Numbered from the stretch's first letter, positions 46,601-59,094 are shown. The stretch: DNA of 64,000 nt from Atriophallophorus winterbourni (GCA_013407085.1 JACCGJ010013804.1:1-64000); one strand, 5' to 3'. Program-made: numbers and translations. Notes: generated by a model from the sequence alone, not told the origin.

Positions 46601-47926
46601 TCCCTACCGGCGTAGACAAAATTACCCCCGCCATACTTGGCAGGTGTCGAATTGCTTTGACTGATCCTCTCACGCGCTTATTCAATCTGAGCCTACATGA
46701 AGGATAATTAATACCGCATTGGGAAGCATTGATGATAACTCCCATTTACAAAGATGGTAGCCGTTCAGACACAGCAAACTATAGACCAGGAACGTGACTT
46801 CCGGTGATCTCTAAATTAATGGAACACATCGTGACTACGCCCATGAGAGAACATTTTGAAAACCAAAATATTTTGACTGCAGCAAACACGGTTTTCGAAC
46901 ACAACGTTGCTCTTTATCTAACCTTACAACGTTCGAGCACTAGACGAAGGTGATGCTATACATGCTTGCTACATCGACATTTTCAAACCTTTCGATAGAG
47001 TCAACCATGACATTTAAATAAAAAGGCTCGAAGCTTATGGAATATCGAGAATGTTGCTGAATTGGATAAGGGACTATTTTACGGATAGACACAGTATTTC
47101 GCGTTGGCAGCAGCTTCTCTATAGGAACAGACGTCACACGTTGAGTTCCGCAAAGCTAGGTGCTTGGACGTCTTCTATTCTTGGTGTATATGAACGATAT
47201 AGTAGAGCATATTGGATATAACTTGATACTGTTTGCTGATGATATTAAACTATGGCAACGTGTCAAATCTGTTAATGACTGGGTTTCATTACAACGCGAT
47301 CTGTGCACCTTATTTCGTTGGTCTCAGTCAAATGATTTACCATTTAACCCTGCGAAATGTGAAATGATGCGGCTTGGAAAATCGCTGCACCACACGTATC
47401 GGCTTGACACGCAGAAAAAGATCTCGGTTTCTGAGTGTCGTTTAACCTTAAGTCTGGATATCATTGCGGGACAGTGTACAATAAATCCTGCCATATCTTG
47501 AAACTTCTAAAAAGGATTTACAGTATTTTCACACCCGAAACCTTACCCAGGTTAATTAACACGTATTTACCTCCTGTTACGGAATATTCCATCCAAGACT
47601 GGGCCCCATTGCAGAGGAAGGATATCGAACTACTTGACAGGATTTATCATCGTGCGACAAAGCTGGTGTCCCGTTACAGAAATTTGACTTTCAATGAGCG
47701 AATGTTAAAACTAAATCTACATGATTTTACCAAAAGATTGATACGGCATGACCTCCTGTTGGCATTCAAAATCTTGCATACTGAGAACCATCCCCTTAAA
47801 CAATTGCTAAAGACCATTGGCCTTACTCAAACACGAAAACATCCAAAGCATTCCACATTCTCGATTGCATATTCATCGAAATTTTTCTCCTTAAGAATTT
47901 GTTTCACTTGGAACTTTTTTGCCTGA
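46600..47926 (+). pseudogene. CR1-like LINE RT, 5'-truncated
   Basis: Starts in the RT fingers (GVDKITPAILGRC, about 46610), then TPIYKDGSRSDTANYRP (46738-46790) with a stop before it. The motif-A block near 46975 is frame-shifted. Palm: MLGRLLFLVYMNDI and LILFADDIKLW (about 47220-47255) with FADD intact. The thumb and C-terminal domain (47435-47926) has LLDRIYHRATKLV and KRLIRHDLLLAFKI. At least four frame changes or stops. Confidence 0.83.
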
Positions 47927-48125
47927 CGAAATCACACACTCGGAATCCGTTGCGGTTTTCGCTTCTAAACTGGATGAGTACATGACGAACCATGTGGTAT
48001 GTGACTGTCCCTATTGATTTTTAAAAGATTTTGTAATTTTACTTCATATGCCTGTCATTCTATGGTTATTAATAAGCTTACTGCTTTTTCTATCATAAAA
48101 CGTTCTGAGTTCTGAGTTCTGATGG
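47927..48125 (+). mobile_element. LINE 3' UTR with heptamer tail
   Basis: The block CTATGGTTATTAATAAGCTTA then CTGCTTTTTCTATCATAAAA resembles the 3' end at 40.5 kb. The tail repeats GTTCTGA about three times (48105-48121). It is followed by TGATGGAAATGCATGTAATCAC, which resembles part of the hammerhead unit. Confidence 0.7.
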
Positions 48126-48139
48126 AAATGCATGTAATC

Positions 48140-49500
48140 ACGAATTAAGACATTCAATTTAATGAAGTGACTCTTTGCATTAGGCACCATATCGGGTTCG
48201 TCGATCCGTTTCTAGATGGCTGATTTCACGTTGGTTCATTCTTTGACAGTTGTAGTCGGGAGCATCGCACATCTTTGATCGGTTAATTGACACAATCAAT
48301 AATCGATCTGAGTCCAGCATCGATTGCAGATTGAGCTAAACTGATACATAACCTCAATATTTCGGTCAAATGCCGTGAAGCTTCCTTTCCAAGAGTTGTG
48401 GTCGCCATTAATTAATCACTTTGTATTTTCAGAAACCCATGTCTGTATTCGATTCCATCATGCGTATTAATTCTTGTCTTATTTAAATCACCTGTCGCTA
48501 GGTTCAATTGTACTCGTGGTGTTGTTACATTATCAACTACTGCGCTGCATTTGCTATTCCATTTTATCCGAATACAACAGTATGCTACTTAGATCGAAAT
48601 CGAAAATTCACCGTGACTGCTAACTTACCAAATTACGGATATGTAATCGTACGGTGCCTCTTTACTGTGCAGATAACGCCTGCTAAATTGTTTTGTCACC
48701 GATAGTGAGATGCATGCGAATGCACGCTGGAGTTTCACTGTCATTGCTATTTCCTTTTTTCATAACTGTTTATCCCTGAGCAACTTGAGTGTATCATATC
48801 CCACGTGCAATCTTTGCGCGACACTTTGCCTGGATCAGGTTTGTGATTATACATTTCAAATTAAGTGAGGAAATGATTTAGAACAATGATTGATTGCTGC
48901 CAGACGTTATATTTTTGGTTGCACGTTGTTATTTATTCATGAACATCTGAAAATAATAAAGTTTGCGATTAATGTATGTATATACATTATATTTGATTAT
49001 GAATTAAGAGTTTGACCAAAATAAATTCGCGTTCTTATTTTTACTTTTCTGTGGTTTATTTGAGCAATCATCGGTGACACCTAGCATAGATCGATTGTAA
49101 ACTCTTAGTGGGTAACAAAATAACTGGTCTGAACATCAGTTTGCAGTCAAAGGATGTCAATGGAATCACATATCGTTGGCAAGTGCAATGACGAATCGAT
49201 TTTGGTATCTGGATACGCTCCAGGTTAAAAACCACACTTCTAACTAGGGCTACAAAAGCATCACATGTAATTAATCTACCCATTCGGGTATTTTGGACAT
49301 TTTCGTTTGAGATCTTACCACGGATCATGAATACATACCTGAATTCAGTCATGCAATACACTGTGCAGTTATGTTCACCATTAGCGCTTAGGATTATCAG
49401 AGCCACGAGTATACCCTGGTAGTACCCGATTCCATGTCTGTTTTGCTTGGAGCATTTAACTTTTTCTCGTTAATCACAATACAAGTTTGCTTGAGTTTAA
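48140..49500. other. no recognisable content
   Basis: AT-rich, with small open frames (48508-48705 plus, 49068-49406 minus) lacking known motifs. I do not call genes here. Confidence 0.35.
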
Positions 49501-49665
49501 CACGAAATTAGACGACTTTTTTATTATTCTTGCCGAGACCGCTTAATTGCTTAGCACGGTTTTATACACCTGCATGTTAATTTCCACCATTCTGTAGTTA
49601 TTGTTCAACTTGATGCTTTTTAGACCATTAAACACATTGAACTACACATTGAATCCATGGAAAAG
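49500..49665 (+). mobile_element. LINE 3'-end fragment
   Basis: CCACCATTCTGTAGTTATTG, then a TGATGCTTTTTAGACCATTAAA stretch and a CATTGAAC/CATTGAATC tail. It matches the 3' UTR block of the LINEs ending at 40.6 and 48.1 kb. No coding part remains. Confidence 0.55.
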
Positions 49666-49894
49666 TTAAGAGCTGTAATAACTTTAAACTGAGTTTATAT
49701 ACCAAGAGAGCTGTTTTATTCAGCTCGCTCAGTCTGATGTAATGTTGCTACGATCGTTCGTTCTGCTTTTCGGACGTCATGTACTACTTATTAATATAAC
49801 TTTAACTTTGAACAACAATCTGCGATCCTGCTGTTATTGGAATGTTGAAAAAATATTCAAAACAGTTACCGGTGCTGCGTTTCACCGACTATTG

Positions 49895-49965
49895 GTCTTA
49901 GCTTAGTCCCCAAATGAAAGCTAAATTTGCGAATGAGGATTTATCCTCGAATTCGCAAATGAACG
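49895..49965 (+). repeat. dispersed repeat shared with 21.65 kb
   Basis: Contains AAATGAAAGCTAAATTTGCG and ATTTATCCTCGAATTCGCAA, matching the reverse complement of 21645-21715. Confidence 0.55.
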
Positions 49966-49969
49966 ATGG

Positions 49970-51350
49970 TTCAATCTTGTTCATATTTCTAAATATAAAT
50001 TTGTCCTCGTATAAACTCTACACAATCTGATAGACTGGGCATGAGCTCGACTGTCGTCCGAATGCATCAATCAAGGTCTCTGTGTAAGGGACGAATACAG
50101 ATAAGCTCAGGTTCTGCGTTGTCGCACACAGCCTATTGCCAATAGCAAGAATTCACATCATTTCCGGCCATGCTGAGGAGAGGTTGCGCTCAAAACTGTT
50201 GAATTCTACGCGTAGGTGCTCTCGCAAACATTTGTAAATTGGCTCTGTTCCGTGCAACCGAATTACAATTTTCGGTGCTTTCGTTGTTAGCGGATCACGC
50301 ATGGTGCGAATACATTATATCCATAATTACACGTCCACGCGTTTATGTTTAGTAGATGAACTGTGCTCCATTACTCACAATTGTCATTCATTTCGTTTGA
50401 GCCGTTTTTGTAGGTAATGTTTCATTCCTGCGACATTCAGAGTTGCGGGTCTTGTGATGATCCAATTTGTACCTTCACAGAGACCAACGAGAAGCAAGAC
50501 GTCTTGTAATTAGGCTGCTAGTGGTAGATCCAAGTTTTGTTTGAATTTATTTCCACAGTTAACTCACAAATACCGATGAGATTCCGCATCGCCATCCTCG
50601 CTCTCAGATGAACATATTGGACCGTAGATTCAATCAATATGTGTCGTTTATTGTTTTCCGATGACATTAAGTTCGCACTGTCATTGTTACTGCATTGCTT
50701 TTGTTTACATACATGGGGGATCGCGTTCATCTGTAGACGGTGTTAATATGATTTTCTATAGCTAGGTGGCTGCATGCGGAAACACGCTGGCGTCTCACTT
50801 CCATTTTTCGTTCTCACGTCTGTCTAGACCCGGGCAATGCGACAGTATCTCGACCATGATGCAATCTACGACTGCGAAGCACTGTACAAGTCTTCAAATT
50901 TGTACTTTTGTGCATGTATACTTTGGATACTTGTTTTAATCGCCAAGTGCACTTTGTTCGTCGAGACGCACCGTATTACACGGTGCCAGCAACTAGTTTT
51001 TAAAACACTAATTTAGTTAGGAGTATATTTTGCACCGACAATGTCTGTTTCTCTATTTTCAAGGGTATTAATTGATATGACTGGCTTAACTAAGGGCTCA
51101 CGAATCTTCATCTTCCTCCTTCTCGGGCATCATGTGCAGAATATTTAACTTCGTCGAAATTTGCTCCTACTGTCCTCGCCCGTGGAACACGAAAACTGTG
51201 CTGAATGATGATCAATGTAATTGGGTAAACGTACGAAGCAATACAGTTCACTCACATTCTCCCAAGTAAAGTTTCGGTAATATGAAATTCAACTGAGGAT
51301 TACCCTTGACCAGCAGTGGTACTTACTTTAGGTAATTCAATTCAATGGAA
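49970..51350. other. no recognisable content
   Basis: No coding motif, repeat match or RNA feature was recognised on either strand. Confidence 0.35.
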
Positions 51351-51354
51351 TTTA

Positions 51355-51830
51355 AAGTTTTCTTAGTCTGGCTTGGCGCTCGCTTGGTCATGTCTATAGA
51401 ATGGAAAATGGTCATATTCCGAAAGATCTACTCTATGGTGAGTTGTAACTAGGAAGTCGACCACTGGATAGACCGCACTTGCGGTACAAAGACGTTCGCA
51501 AAAGAGATATGAAAGCTCTTGGCATAGACCCGGCGAGTTGGGAAGAACTTGCTCTTTACCGCTCACATTGAAGGCACTGTGTAAAGCGTCGTCTGCATGC
51601 TGGGAAGGAGCAGATACAGCTCTTGGCGGCTGAACGCAGATCACTCCCCGACGTGCTACTGACGTAATACAACCGAGTTCTGACTATCGTTGCCAGCGCT
51701 GCAGGAGAGATTGTTCCTCCCGAATCGGACTGTTTAGTCACTCAAAACGCTGCAAAACCTGAACATTCACGCGTTTGTGATGTACATCCATGGTCGACAT
51801 CGACCAGTGTCCTAATATTTTTCATGTTAC
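51355..51830 (+). pseudogene. RTE-clade LINE C-terminus with C2HC zinc finger
   Basis: The frame reads SLGHVYRMENGHIPKDLLYG, then RPLDRPHLRYKDVRKRDMKALGIDP and WEELA, the standard end of an RTE RT C-terminal domain. Further on, RCQRCRRDCSSRIGLFSHSK gives a CX2C...HxxxxC-type finger (about 51690-51760). Stops occur after GEL, RSH and DVLLT. Truncated upstream. Confidence 0.8.
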
Positions 51831-52088
51831 TCTGAACAGGATGATTAGATACGCGTTGGAAATGATAATCTCTGCACAAAGTGCCTTCAATATAGAGCCA
51901 TTCGTATAAAAAACGCCGGTCGAAATGCGATCAACAAAGTGGTTTGAATGGTCATCTCCGAGTAATAAATTGGAAAACTTTTGCGACCAAATATGTGGCC
52001 ATATAAAGAAAATAAAAGACTACAATGCATCGGTTAGAGCAGATTATTACGAACGTTTCGCTTCTGTCATATATCCTATGTCAAACGA
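51830..52088. other. spacer between two RTE copies
   Basis: May include the 3' UTR of the left copy. Nothing else recognised. Confidence 0.3.
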
Positions 52089-53352
52089 ATGGTGTCTGTA
52101 GGAACAAAGATCGGGTTTAAAGTGCATTCACCGGACAAAATCCAAAGTTGCCTCAGAACTGTACAGGCCATGTTAGGCGCTCAGTTTGTTAAGATAGACA
52201 GGCGTAATTATGCACAATGTATATCTGGTAACCTGATTGTCGACAAAACTCAACAGATGGAAAGATGGGTAGAGCACTTCTCCTCTCTCTACTCTAGGGA
52301 CAGTACAGTTCTACCCCATGCACTCGAAAATGTCGAGCGGTTGCCGACCATTGAATATCTAGATACCCCTCCTACTCTTGATGAGCTCAATAAGGCAATC
52401 GACCGCTTAGCTAATAAGAAGGCCCCTGGTGACGACGGAATTCCACGTGAGCTCATCAAATGCGGTACAGCAGCATTATTGCAACCACTTCAACATTTGC
52501 TTCATCAGTGCTCACAGGAGGGGTGTATTCCACAAGAGATGCGAGACACAAAGTTCATCACGCTATTTTAGGAAGAGAACAGAAGGCATTTACATACGCA
52601 CGCAAAGTGATGGTAAGCTTTTCAACCTGAATCGGTTGAGAGCACAAACCACAGCACGGGATGTGCTAATTTGTGACCTGTTGTTTGTCGATGCTGCAGC
52701 CTTTGTTGCTCACTCCCAAGAGAACCTACAGTCGCTAATGGACATTTTTTCGTCGGCATGCAATGACTTTGGTCTAATAATCAGCACGAGAAAGACCATA
52801 GTCCTTGGTCAAGGGACTGTATCGCCACCAATCCTCACTGTTGGAAACTGTCAGCTTGAACCAGTACATCATTTCACATATCTTGGTTCAACCATTGCGG
52901 ATAAGCTCTCGCTAGACACGGAGATTGATAAACGGATTGGCGGTGCAGCTGTCATTTTGTTCCGATTGAACTCTCGTGTTTGGGGTAACCTCAAGCTGAC
53001 TGTAAAGACAAAGATGAAGGTATACAGCGCGTGCGTACTAAATGCTTTACTGTACGGCAGTGAAACCTGGACCACCCACGCAAGACACGAACGGAAGCTA
53101 AACGCTTTCCATCTATGGAGCATCCGTTGTATCTTGAACATATCGTGGGTGGATAGAGTGAATAAAGCTGAAGTGCTTTCAAAAGCCGATCTACAGAGCA
53201 TGTTCACCCTATTGACAAAACGCCTATCAGTAGAAGCATTTCTGCCAGGTCACACAGACCACGCGTGCTGGCCAGGAGCTGGACTCGGTTGTGAGAGGCT
53301 ATATGAGACGCGTGCCATTAGAGCATGTTTGGACTTAAGAGCTTATCGTTAG
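52089..53352 (+). pseudogene. RTE-clade LINE RT with internal deletion
   Basis: 52089-52571 encodes the pre-RT and fingers: DKTQQMERWVEHFSSLYSRD, then KKAPGDDGIPRELIK. Immediately after DTKFITLF a stop is met. In another frame the text resumes at GIYIRTQSDGKLFNLNRLRA, which normally lies well over 100 residues later, so the palm including motif A has been deleted at about 52570-52585. The active-site FADD reads FVDA. The rest (VHHFTYLGS, LLYGSETWTTHARHERKL, RCILNISWVDRV) is the RTE C-terminal domain to about 53225. Dead. Confidence 0.87.
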
Positions 53353-53354
53353 AA

Positions 53355-54400
53355 CCGCCCAGGCTTTGACAACCTTGGAACCATTGCAAAGAACTAAACC
53401 ATACATAATACATTGGTGTTGAGTTATTCCAATCGTATGTTCTATCTAGATTACATAGAATGAATTCTAGTAACTACGGATCTTATATACCTTAGCGACC
53501 AAATGATTAATATCATATATAATATAATAATAATAATAATAATATAATTCGAAATGACAACCAAATATCTCAATAAATATTCTATCCATCCCGATTTGAT
53601 TACATATTATTTCGTTATTTCAATATCAACTTACTCGGAGGCGATTCCAATTCAGGGAGATCAACTGTGAAACAACGAAGATTTCACGTTTGAATAGCAC
53701 GTAAGACTACCATGTTTGTGAATAGGAGATGAGTTTTTGAACGTTTGGTTTGGAAATAAGTTGGTAAAAATCGTCCTTCAAAGTAATTATCGTAAATTTG
53801 CTAAAACCATTATCATTAAACAAGTGTATGTCAAACAAAGCTAATCTAGGTACAATCTACAACTTTAATAATATTCACTTTTACTCTAAGGCCACGATTT
53901 CCAATTGTTTAACTTCACAGAAAACAGAGAAACGAGGTCTGAGTGAACGCCTGGACGTTGGTTAAAATAGCTGTATGGTAGTTGGAGAGTGGATATATGA
54001 CGACGTGCGATGTAGAGTAGAAAAACGACTTAGTAGATAACTCAAGTATGTGAGTGGTCTCATTCATTACTTCGTAAATTACGATATGAACACCCAATTA
54101 TCGAACACATATCATGGCAATTGAGCCGATTACATGAAGTTGTTGCAACACACCTTGAATACTCATCGATTTGGCAGAATAAAATATGGTTGCAAATTTA
54201 GATTGTATCGAGGTATAAAAGTATTTTAATGCTGCGTGCATTATTGTTATCCTATAGAACGTGGTTTATTGCCAGAATATATATAGAAAAAACAGAAAGA
54301 TTATTAGGTATACTTCAATGAATATTTGGAAGAAAGTCGCTGGTAACGCTACCAATGATAATGAGCGTATACCCTTGCCCTAAGATGGTGTATGCAGAAG
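53355..54400. other. no recognisable content except a short TAA repeat
   Basis: A (TAA)n run at about 53523-53547 sits near the right side of the RTE copy and could be part of its tail region. Otherwise AT-rich sequence without motifs. Confidence 0.4.
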
Positions 54401-54409
54401 AATCCCGGT

Positions 54410-54516
54410 CTACTTGTCTGCGAAAAGATAATACTCTCTTCTATAAAATTTATCACAGAGCAACGCCTTTAGTGATGGGTCTTTGAGATATTCAGTACTC
54501 CGAGAAATTGCGACGT
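54410..54516 (+). pseudogene. CR1-like LINE C-terminal fragment
   Basis: FYKIYHRATPLVMGL, stop, then YSEKLRRLG: the thumb/C-terminal block seen in the LINEs at 40.1 and 47.6 kb. It abuts a minus-strand RTE piece. Confidence 0.6.
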
Positions 54517-54900
54517 CTAGGTCCATGTGACTTTAACCAAAGAGGATACGGCGTGCGGTCTGCTAAATTGTCGACTTCCTAATTGCAAGACACCATAGAG
54601 TAGATCATTCGGAATACGACCACTTTCCATTCTGTAGACTTGACCAAGCCCCCGCAGGCTTCGCTGTCGCAATAGGGTGAACATGCTTTGCAGACCAGCT
54701 TTTGAAAGCACTTCAGCATTAATCACTCTGTCCATCCACGATATTTTAAAGATACGACGGATGCTTCGTAGATGAAAAGCATTCAGCTTCCGTTCGTGTC
54801 GAGCGCGGGTGGTCCTGGTTTCACTGACGCACAGTAAAGCTTTTATTACGCATGCGCTGTATACCATCATCTTTGTCTGAATAGTCAAATGCGAAGCGAT
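54517..54900 (-). pseudogene. RTE-clade LINE C-terminal fragment
   Basis: The minus strand reads TIQTKMMVYSACVIKALL, RTTRARHERKLNAFHLRSIR, ISWMDRVINAEVLSKAGLQS and RGLGQVYRMESGRIPNDLLYG. It is very close to the plus-strand copy at 53000-53220, so these belong to one family. Inverted relative to that copy. Confidence 0.85.
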
Positions 54901-54911
54901 ATGTAGAATCA

Positions 54912-55200
54912 TTGAACCAGGCGGCCATACGCGTAACTTATCAGAAAGGGAAAACTATCCGTTACGTTCTGATGCACTTCAAGGATAAGACACCTTTATC
55001 TAGCCTTACACACATCATCTGCAGAATCAAATGTCAGGAATGTTCTGGTGTTTACATAGGGAAGACTTCCGGGGAAATTCAAACTACAATCGAAGAACAC
55101 CGTAAGTGTGCCCGGAGACAGTCCTGGGATGGGACGGAATATCTATCCCTTATTGGTGATTCCGCCTTGGCGAAGCACGTTTTAGATAGGGCCACATCGT
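54912..55200 (+). pseudogene. Penelope-like GIY-YIG endonuclease fragment
   Basis: The frame from 54912 contains ICRIKCQECSGVYIGKTSGE, then IEEHRKC and DSALAKHVLD. This matches the Penelope-like element endonuclease: a Cys pair (residues 41 and 44), VYIG(K)T as the YIG strand, a His at residue 63 and another at 89, giving the CCHH zinc cluster peculiar to these endonucleases. The catalytic Arg in the RLxEH context reads TIEEH, so the domain is probably inactive. No RT is seen; the frame continues to 55520 without recognisable content. Confidence 0.75.
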
Positions 55201-55204
55201 CGTT

Positions 55205-55730
55205 AGCATTATTATTAAACTTAAGTTTGTCCTTACTTGACATTTGCGCAAAACTTGGTAATAACACGTTCACGGTCTCCGTGAATTTGCCGGTCATTTC
55301 GAGAAGAAACGATAGAACCTCGTTCCAGACATTGCCATTTATCGGAGGTTTGACAATTTCAAATGGAATCATTCCCATCGGCTTCTGCTCTGATTCAGGC
55401 AGCTGGACAACTTCCATATTTTTGGAATCGAAAGTTGTTATAACCTTGAGAAAAAAGAAAATAATTTACGGTTTGTTATTCAGAGTTTATTGGGGAGCTG
55501 TCTGGATCGATAATACGTAACGTTATTGACGACAGTTATACGTTTAAATCACACCAAAAAATAGGTTTCACTCAAATTGGAGCACTTTATTATTGTTTTT
55601 TGAAAGGACAACTTTGCGCTCACTATGTAGCGAGTGGAGGAAGCTGGAATCGATTGCGCTAGTTCATTAAAGGTTAACGAGTAGCAGGTTGCAAACATCT
55701 GACCACTTATCAATACAACCGGACTACATT
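55205..55730. other. unassigned sequence after the Penelope fragment
   Basis: The minus strand 55417-55079 holds a 112-codon frame (MEVVQLPESEQKPMG...) partly antisense to the Penelope frame. It looks protein-like, but I do not recognise it. Confidence 0.3.
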
Positions 55731-55734
55731 AAAA

Positions 55735-56045
55735 AAAACCATTGATGTACATCACAAACGCACGATCGTTTCATGCTCCACAGTTTTTAGAATGACTCAA
55801 CAGTTCGATTCGGAAGTGACAATCTCGCCCGCAGCGCTCACATCGATGGGCAGTACTCGGTTGATCGGCGTCAGTTGCATGCCCGCGGCGTGATCTGATC
55901 TGATCAGCAGCTAATAGCTCTATTGGCTATTCACCATCTTGTGTATGAGGTTTAACACAGTGTCACCTTAAGTGAGTGGTCAATAGTTGGTTGTTCCCAA
56001 CTCTTAGGATGAATGCCGACAATTTTCATATCTCTTTTGCAAACT
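55735..56045 (-). pseudogene. RTE-clade LINE C-terminus with zinc finger
   Basis: The minus strand starts with CKRDMKIVGIHPKSWE (about 56040) and, in another frame, reaches HRCERCGRDCHFRIELLSHS (about 55840-55780), the same finger as at 51.7 kb, then a stop. Confidence 0.75.
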
Positions 56046-56049
56046 GACA

Positions 56050-58430
56050 GCAGATTTATACAAATGTCAGCATATTTTCGAATAACATTTTGGTGGATTT
56101 TAGCAGTAAAAGTTTTCAGGATAACGAATGTATATCACTGTCTTACGATTGGGTAAGCAATAAGGGTTGGGCTTTATGTTTACCGTAGGATATTGCTCTC
56201 TTGGATTAAATGCACCGTAGGATGACAATATTTTTAATTGGTCTCTGTGGTTGTGAATAATGGCGGATAATACGTTACACTATCCAAAACTGATGGACAT
56301 TTCGGTGGTGTTCGCTAATATTTTAATTTACAAGATATGTTCGTGTGTAATTCTCTACCTAAATATCTCGGTGACAACATTTATGGGTATCTCTAAAACA
56401 AACTCTGATTTGGTATGCAACGAAAGTCATATATGAGCTTTAAATTCAAAATATTGATTATATAGTGTTATTATAAAACTTTCTATTTCATAGCGTAAAC
56501 TTAGAGTTGTGTAGATCGTTTGCTTTCTATCACAAAAGTAGACATCCTAGATTTGAAATTCTCTCTGTGGTGTGAATTGTCTCGTGTCTTCATTTCTAAT
56601 GCAACGGAAGTTTGGAAACTTGCATCAGCTTTATCTGGGTTATTTTGAAGTGTTTCTGAATTACGAGGACAAAGACGAGTTTTAATCATTTATCGAATAA
56701 TTAACTTTAGAGCGGTCATCACAATTTTTTGTAATGCTGTATGTCGGAACGTGTTTGCATGAAAATTGAAATGTTTGAATCGAGAGAAAATTGGGTATTT
56801 AAGGATTAGATTTCCAATTAATTCCGATACGGACATCATTGAATCATTTTAAAGTCATTCCCACTTTTGAACTCGACTTAATCGATTTTATCATCAACTT
56901 TCGGAATCGGATATACAAGCTGAGCAATTCCAATGGAAAAATATTCGAAAAGATTATATGGTACAGTTCGACTTATATTATGCCTGTACAAGATTTAAAG
57001 ACGCATTGATTCTAGTCGTTCTCTAACATCCTATCGAAAGCTATTTTTTAGAATAAAGAGTGAACATTCACGTATATAAATAGCAAACACACTTGGGTTT
57101 TTCTTTATAATCAATTCACCTTATGCATTTCTAGTTTAGATATTTACAATTGAACACATCGCATTATCAGCGAATGGCGGCTTATTCCGAGGCGAAGACC
57201 GATGTGGAAATGAAATTTTAGTTCAATCAAGAACCATTTCGAGGATGCTTTGTAGTAAGGTTCAACGTCTCATTTTCATACGGTTATAGCTGATCACTGT
57301 TCAAAATCAAATTTAAAAATTAAACTGCCAACGAGTAAACAAAATCAAAAATAATTATGCGTTAGCAGGTGTGTTTAGCGTGTTCAAGCATATAAATGAG
57401 CTGAAACTATGAGGAATGTAACAGTTTTCGAGGTTTATAGCTGGTCATACTACATATGAAATGTATCTTGTTCTTCATGAAAATATCTTGGAAAATGTTT
57501 CTTTCAAAATTCGTTGCAAGGTAAATTATGAAAACTCATTGCAATTGATTGCTGATTCACTCACTTGATTGGAAATATTCGCACGTAAACTTTCATCGCG
57601 AGTTTGAATAAAAAAAGCTGATTTTCAAAAATAAATATACGCGATAATAAATTCAATACAGAATGAAATTGCGGAATGATATCTCAAAATTCGAAAACAA
57701 ATTGTGAACATTATTGACACATACACACAATTTTCTGTAGTAGTCCTCTCGGTCGATGCTGACTATTTATGAACTTCGCAAGCATATGATGTTGCACATG
57801 ATCAAACAGTCGATTAGGGAGGGTTAAACTATCTTGCCATGTGCCACTGATTAGCAGTAATCGACTTATCGGCAAGCGTTTCTAGGTCTCGGCGAATATA
57901 TTTAGCAGCCGGAAGCTATATCCAAGCTTTTTAATCGTGAAAATGACGGTTCACGTTGAGCATCACAATCAAGATCAATTACCATATCTTCATATCACAC
58001 CTGCAAGCGAACAACAACTGCAGAGTTGGCATGTCTAGATTTAAATCAAATCTGTGTATACTAGCTCTTTCAGAATACGACCGTTTACATTCAGTTTATA
58101 TGACCTTCTTAGTATATGCGTAGCTTATCTAAAGATTAGCTTTAGAGAGAACCATCAAATGCCGTGAATAACTTAAGCTTGAACAGCATGTCCGTGCATA
58201 AAGATATCCCCATCGTACTTCAACGCTCTGTTTTGTCATGTGAGAACACGTGAGATCATCTTCGATGTGCCTCTAAACCAAGTGTCCAATGTTAGACAAC
58301 GCTTCGTTGACGGTCGTGATGCGTGTGAAACACGTAAATGTGTGAATACATCTCAAGATTAACTCAAGCGAAGCCATGTATAAATTATCCGTTTTTAGCG
58401 CTCTCGATACTCCACCCGCTGTTTGCAAAC
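56050..58430. other. no recognisable content
   Basis: Long AT-rich stretch. The only sizeable frame (56501-56689 minus) has no motif. Confidence 0.35.
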
Positions 58431-58680
58431 GTCAGTCATGTGTTAAGAACTAGGATCTGCGTGCATTAAAACAGTATACTACAATAAAAATAACGCACAA
58501 ATTTCGAGACTACATTTGGAGATGATCCATTTGATCAAGGTGTTTTATCATGCAAACACAACGGGCACTTTGGGATAAATGAACTTAACCTCAGGAACGT
58601 CAAAAGATAATCCTTGTTTGCATCTCACTCCCCACTGCGGGCTTCGTGTAGTTTACACTCATTGTGTGTTAAACGTTGCA
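58430..58680. repeat. degenerate hammerhead-repeat remnants
   Basis: The minus strand near 58665-58635 reads AAUGAGUGUAAACUACACGAAGC, a broken core. The flanks (GGATCTGCGTGCATTAAAACAGT near 58452) recall the GGATCCGCATGCGCTTGAAACAGT block of the units. Confidence 0.4.
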
Positions 58681-58789
58681 ATTCACGTGTTTTTTAACAT
58701 TGTAGCGATGGTAAACAACGATCAAAAATAATCTTTTAAACCTCATGTACACACAAATGTCACTAGCAGTTTTCTACAAGAATCAGTTA

Positions 58790-58975
58790 TTCAACCAATA
58801 GTGTTCCTAATCAAGATCGATTTGCCAATACCAAATGACAGTCCGATGGTTCTGTTTGCTGACGATATAAACGTATGGAGGGAAATCAGCAATGCTGATG
58901 ATTGTATTCTGCTACAATGCGATTTGAATGCTTGTACAACTGGTCATCCGATAATAAACTGCGATAGAATATCAA
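58790..58975 (+). pseudogene. CR1-like LINE RT palm fragment
   Basis: PMVLFADDINVWREISNADDCILLQCDLNA: the FADD catalytic motif with its usual downstream helix, nearly the same as in the LINE at 39.64 kb. Only about 60 codons survive. Confidence 0.7.
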
Positions 58976-59094
58976 TCTCTCTGTCTCTGTGTGATAACGG
59001 CCAATAGGCAAAAGCCATTTCTGTCAAGTTAATGCGCGTGATTTAATCAAACTATCTAACATCCATTTCGGATATCTTTAGCTACTTGGTCATT

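Noticed and set aside
55079..55417. Minus-strand 112-codon frame beside the Penelope fragment
   Set aside because: Protein-like composition but partly antisense to the Penelope frame and no recognised motif; left unassigned.
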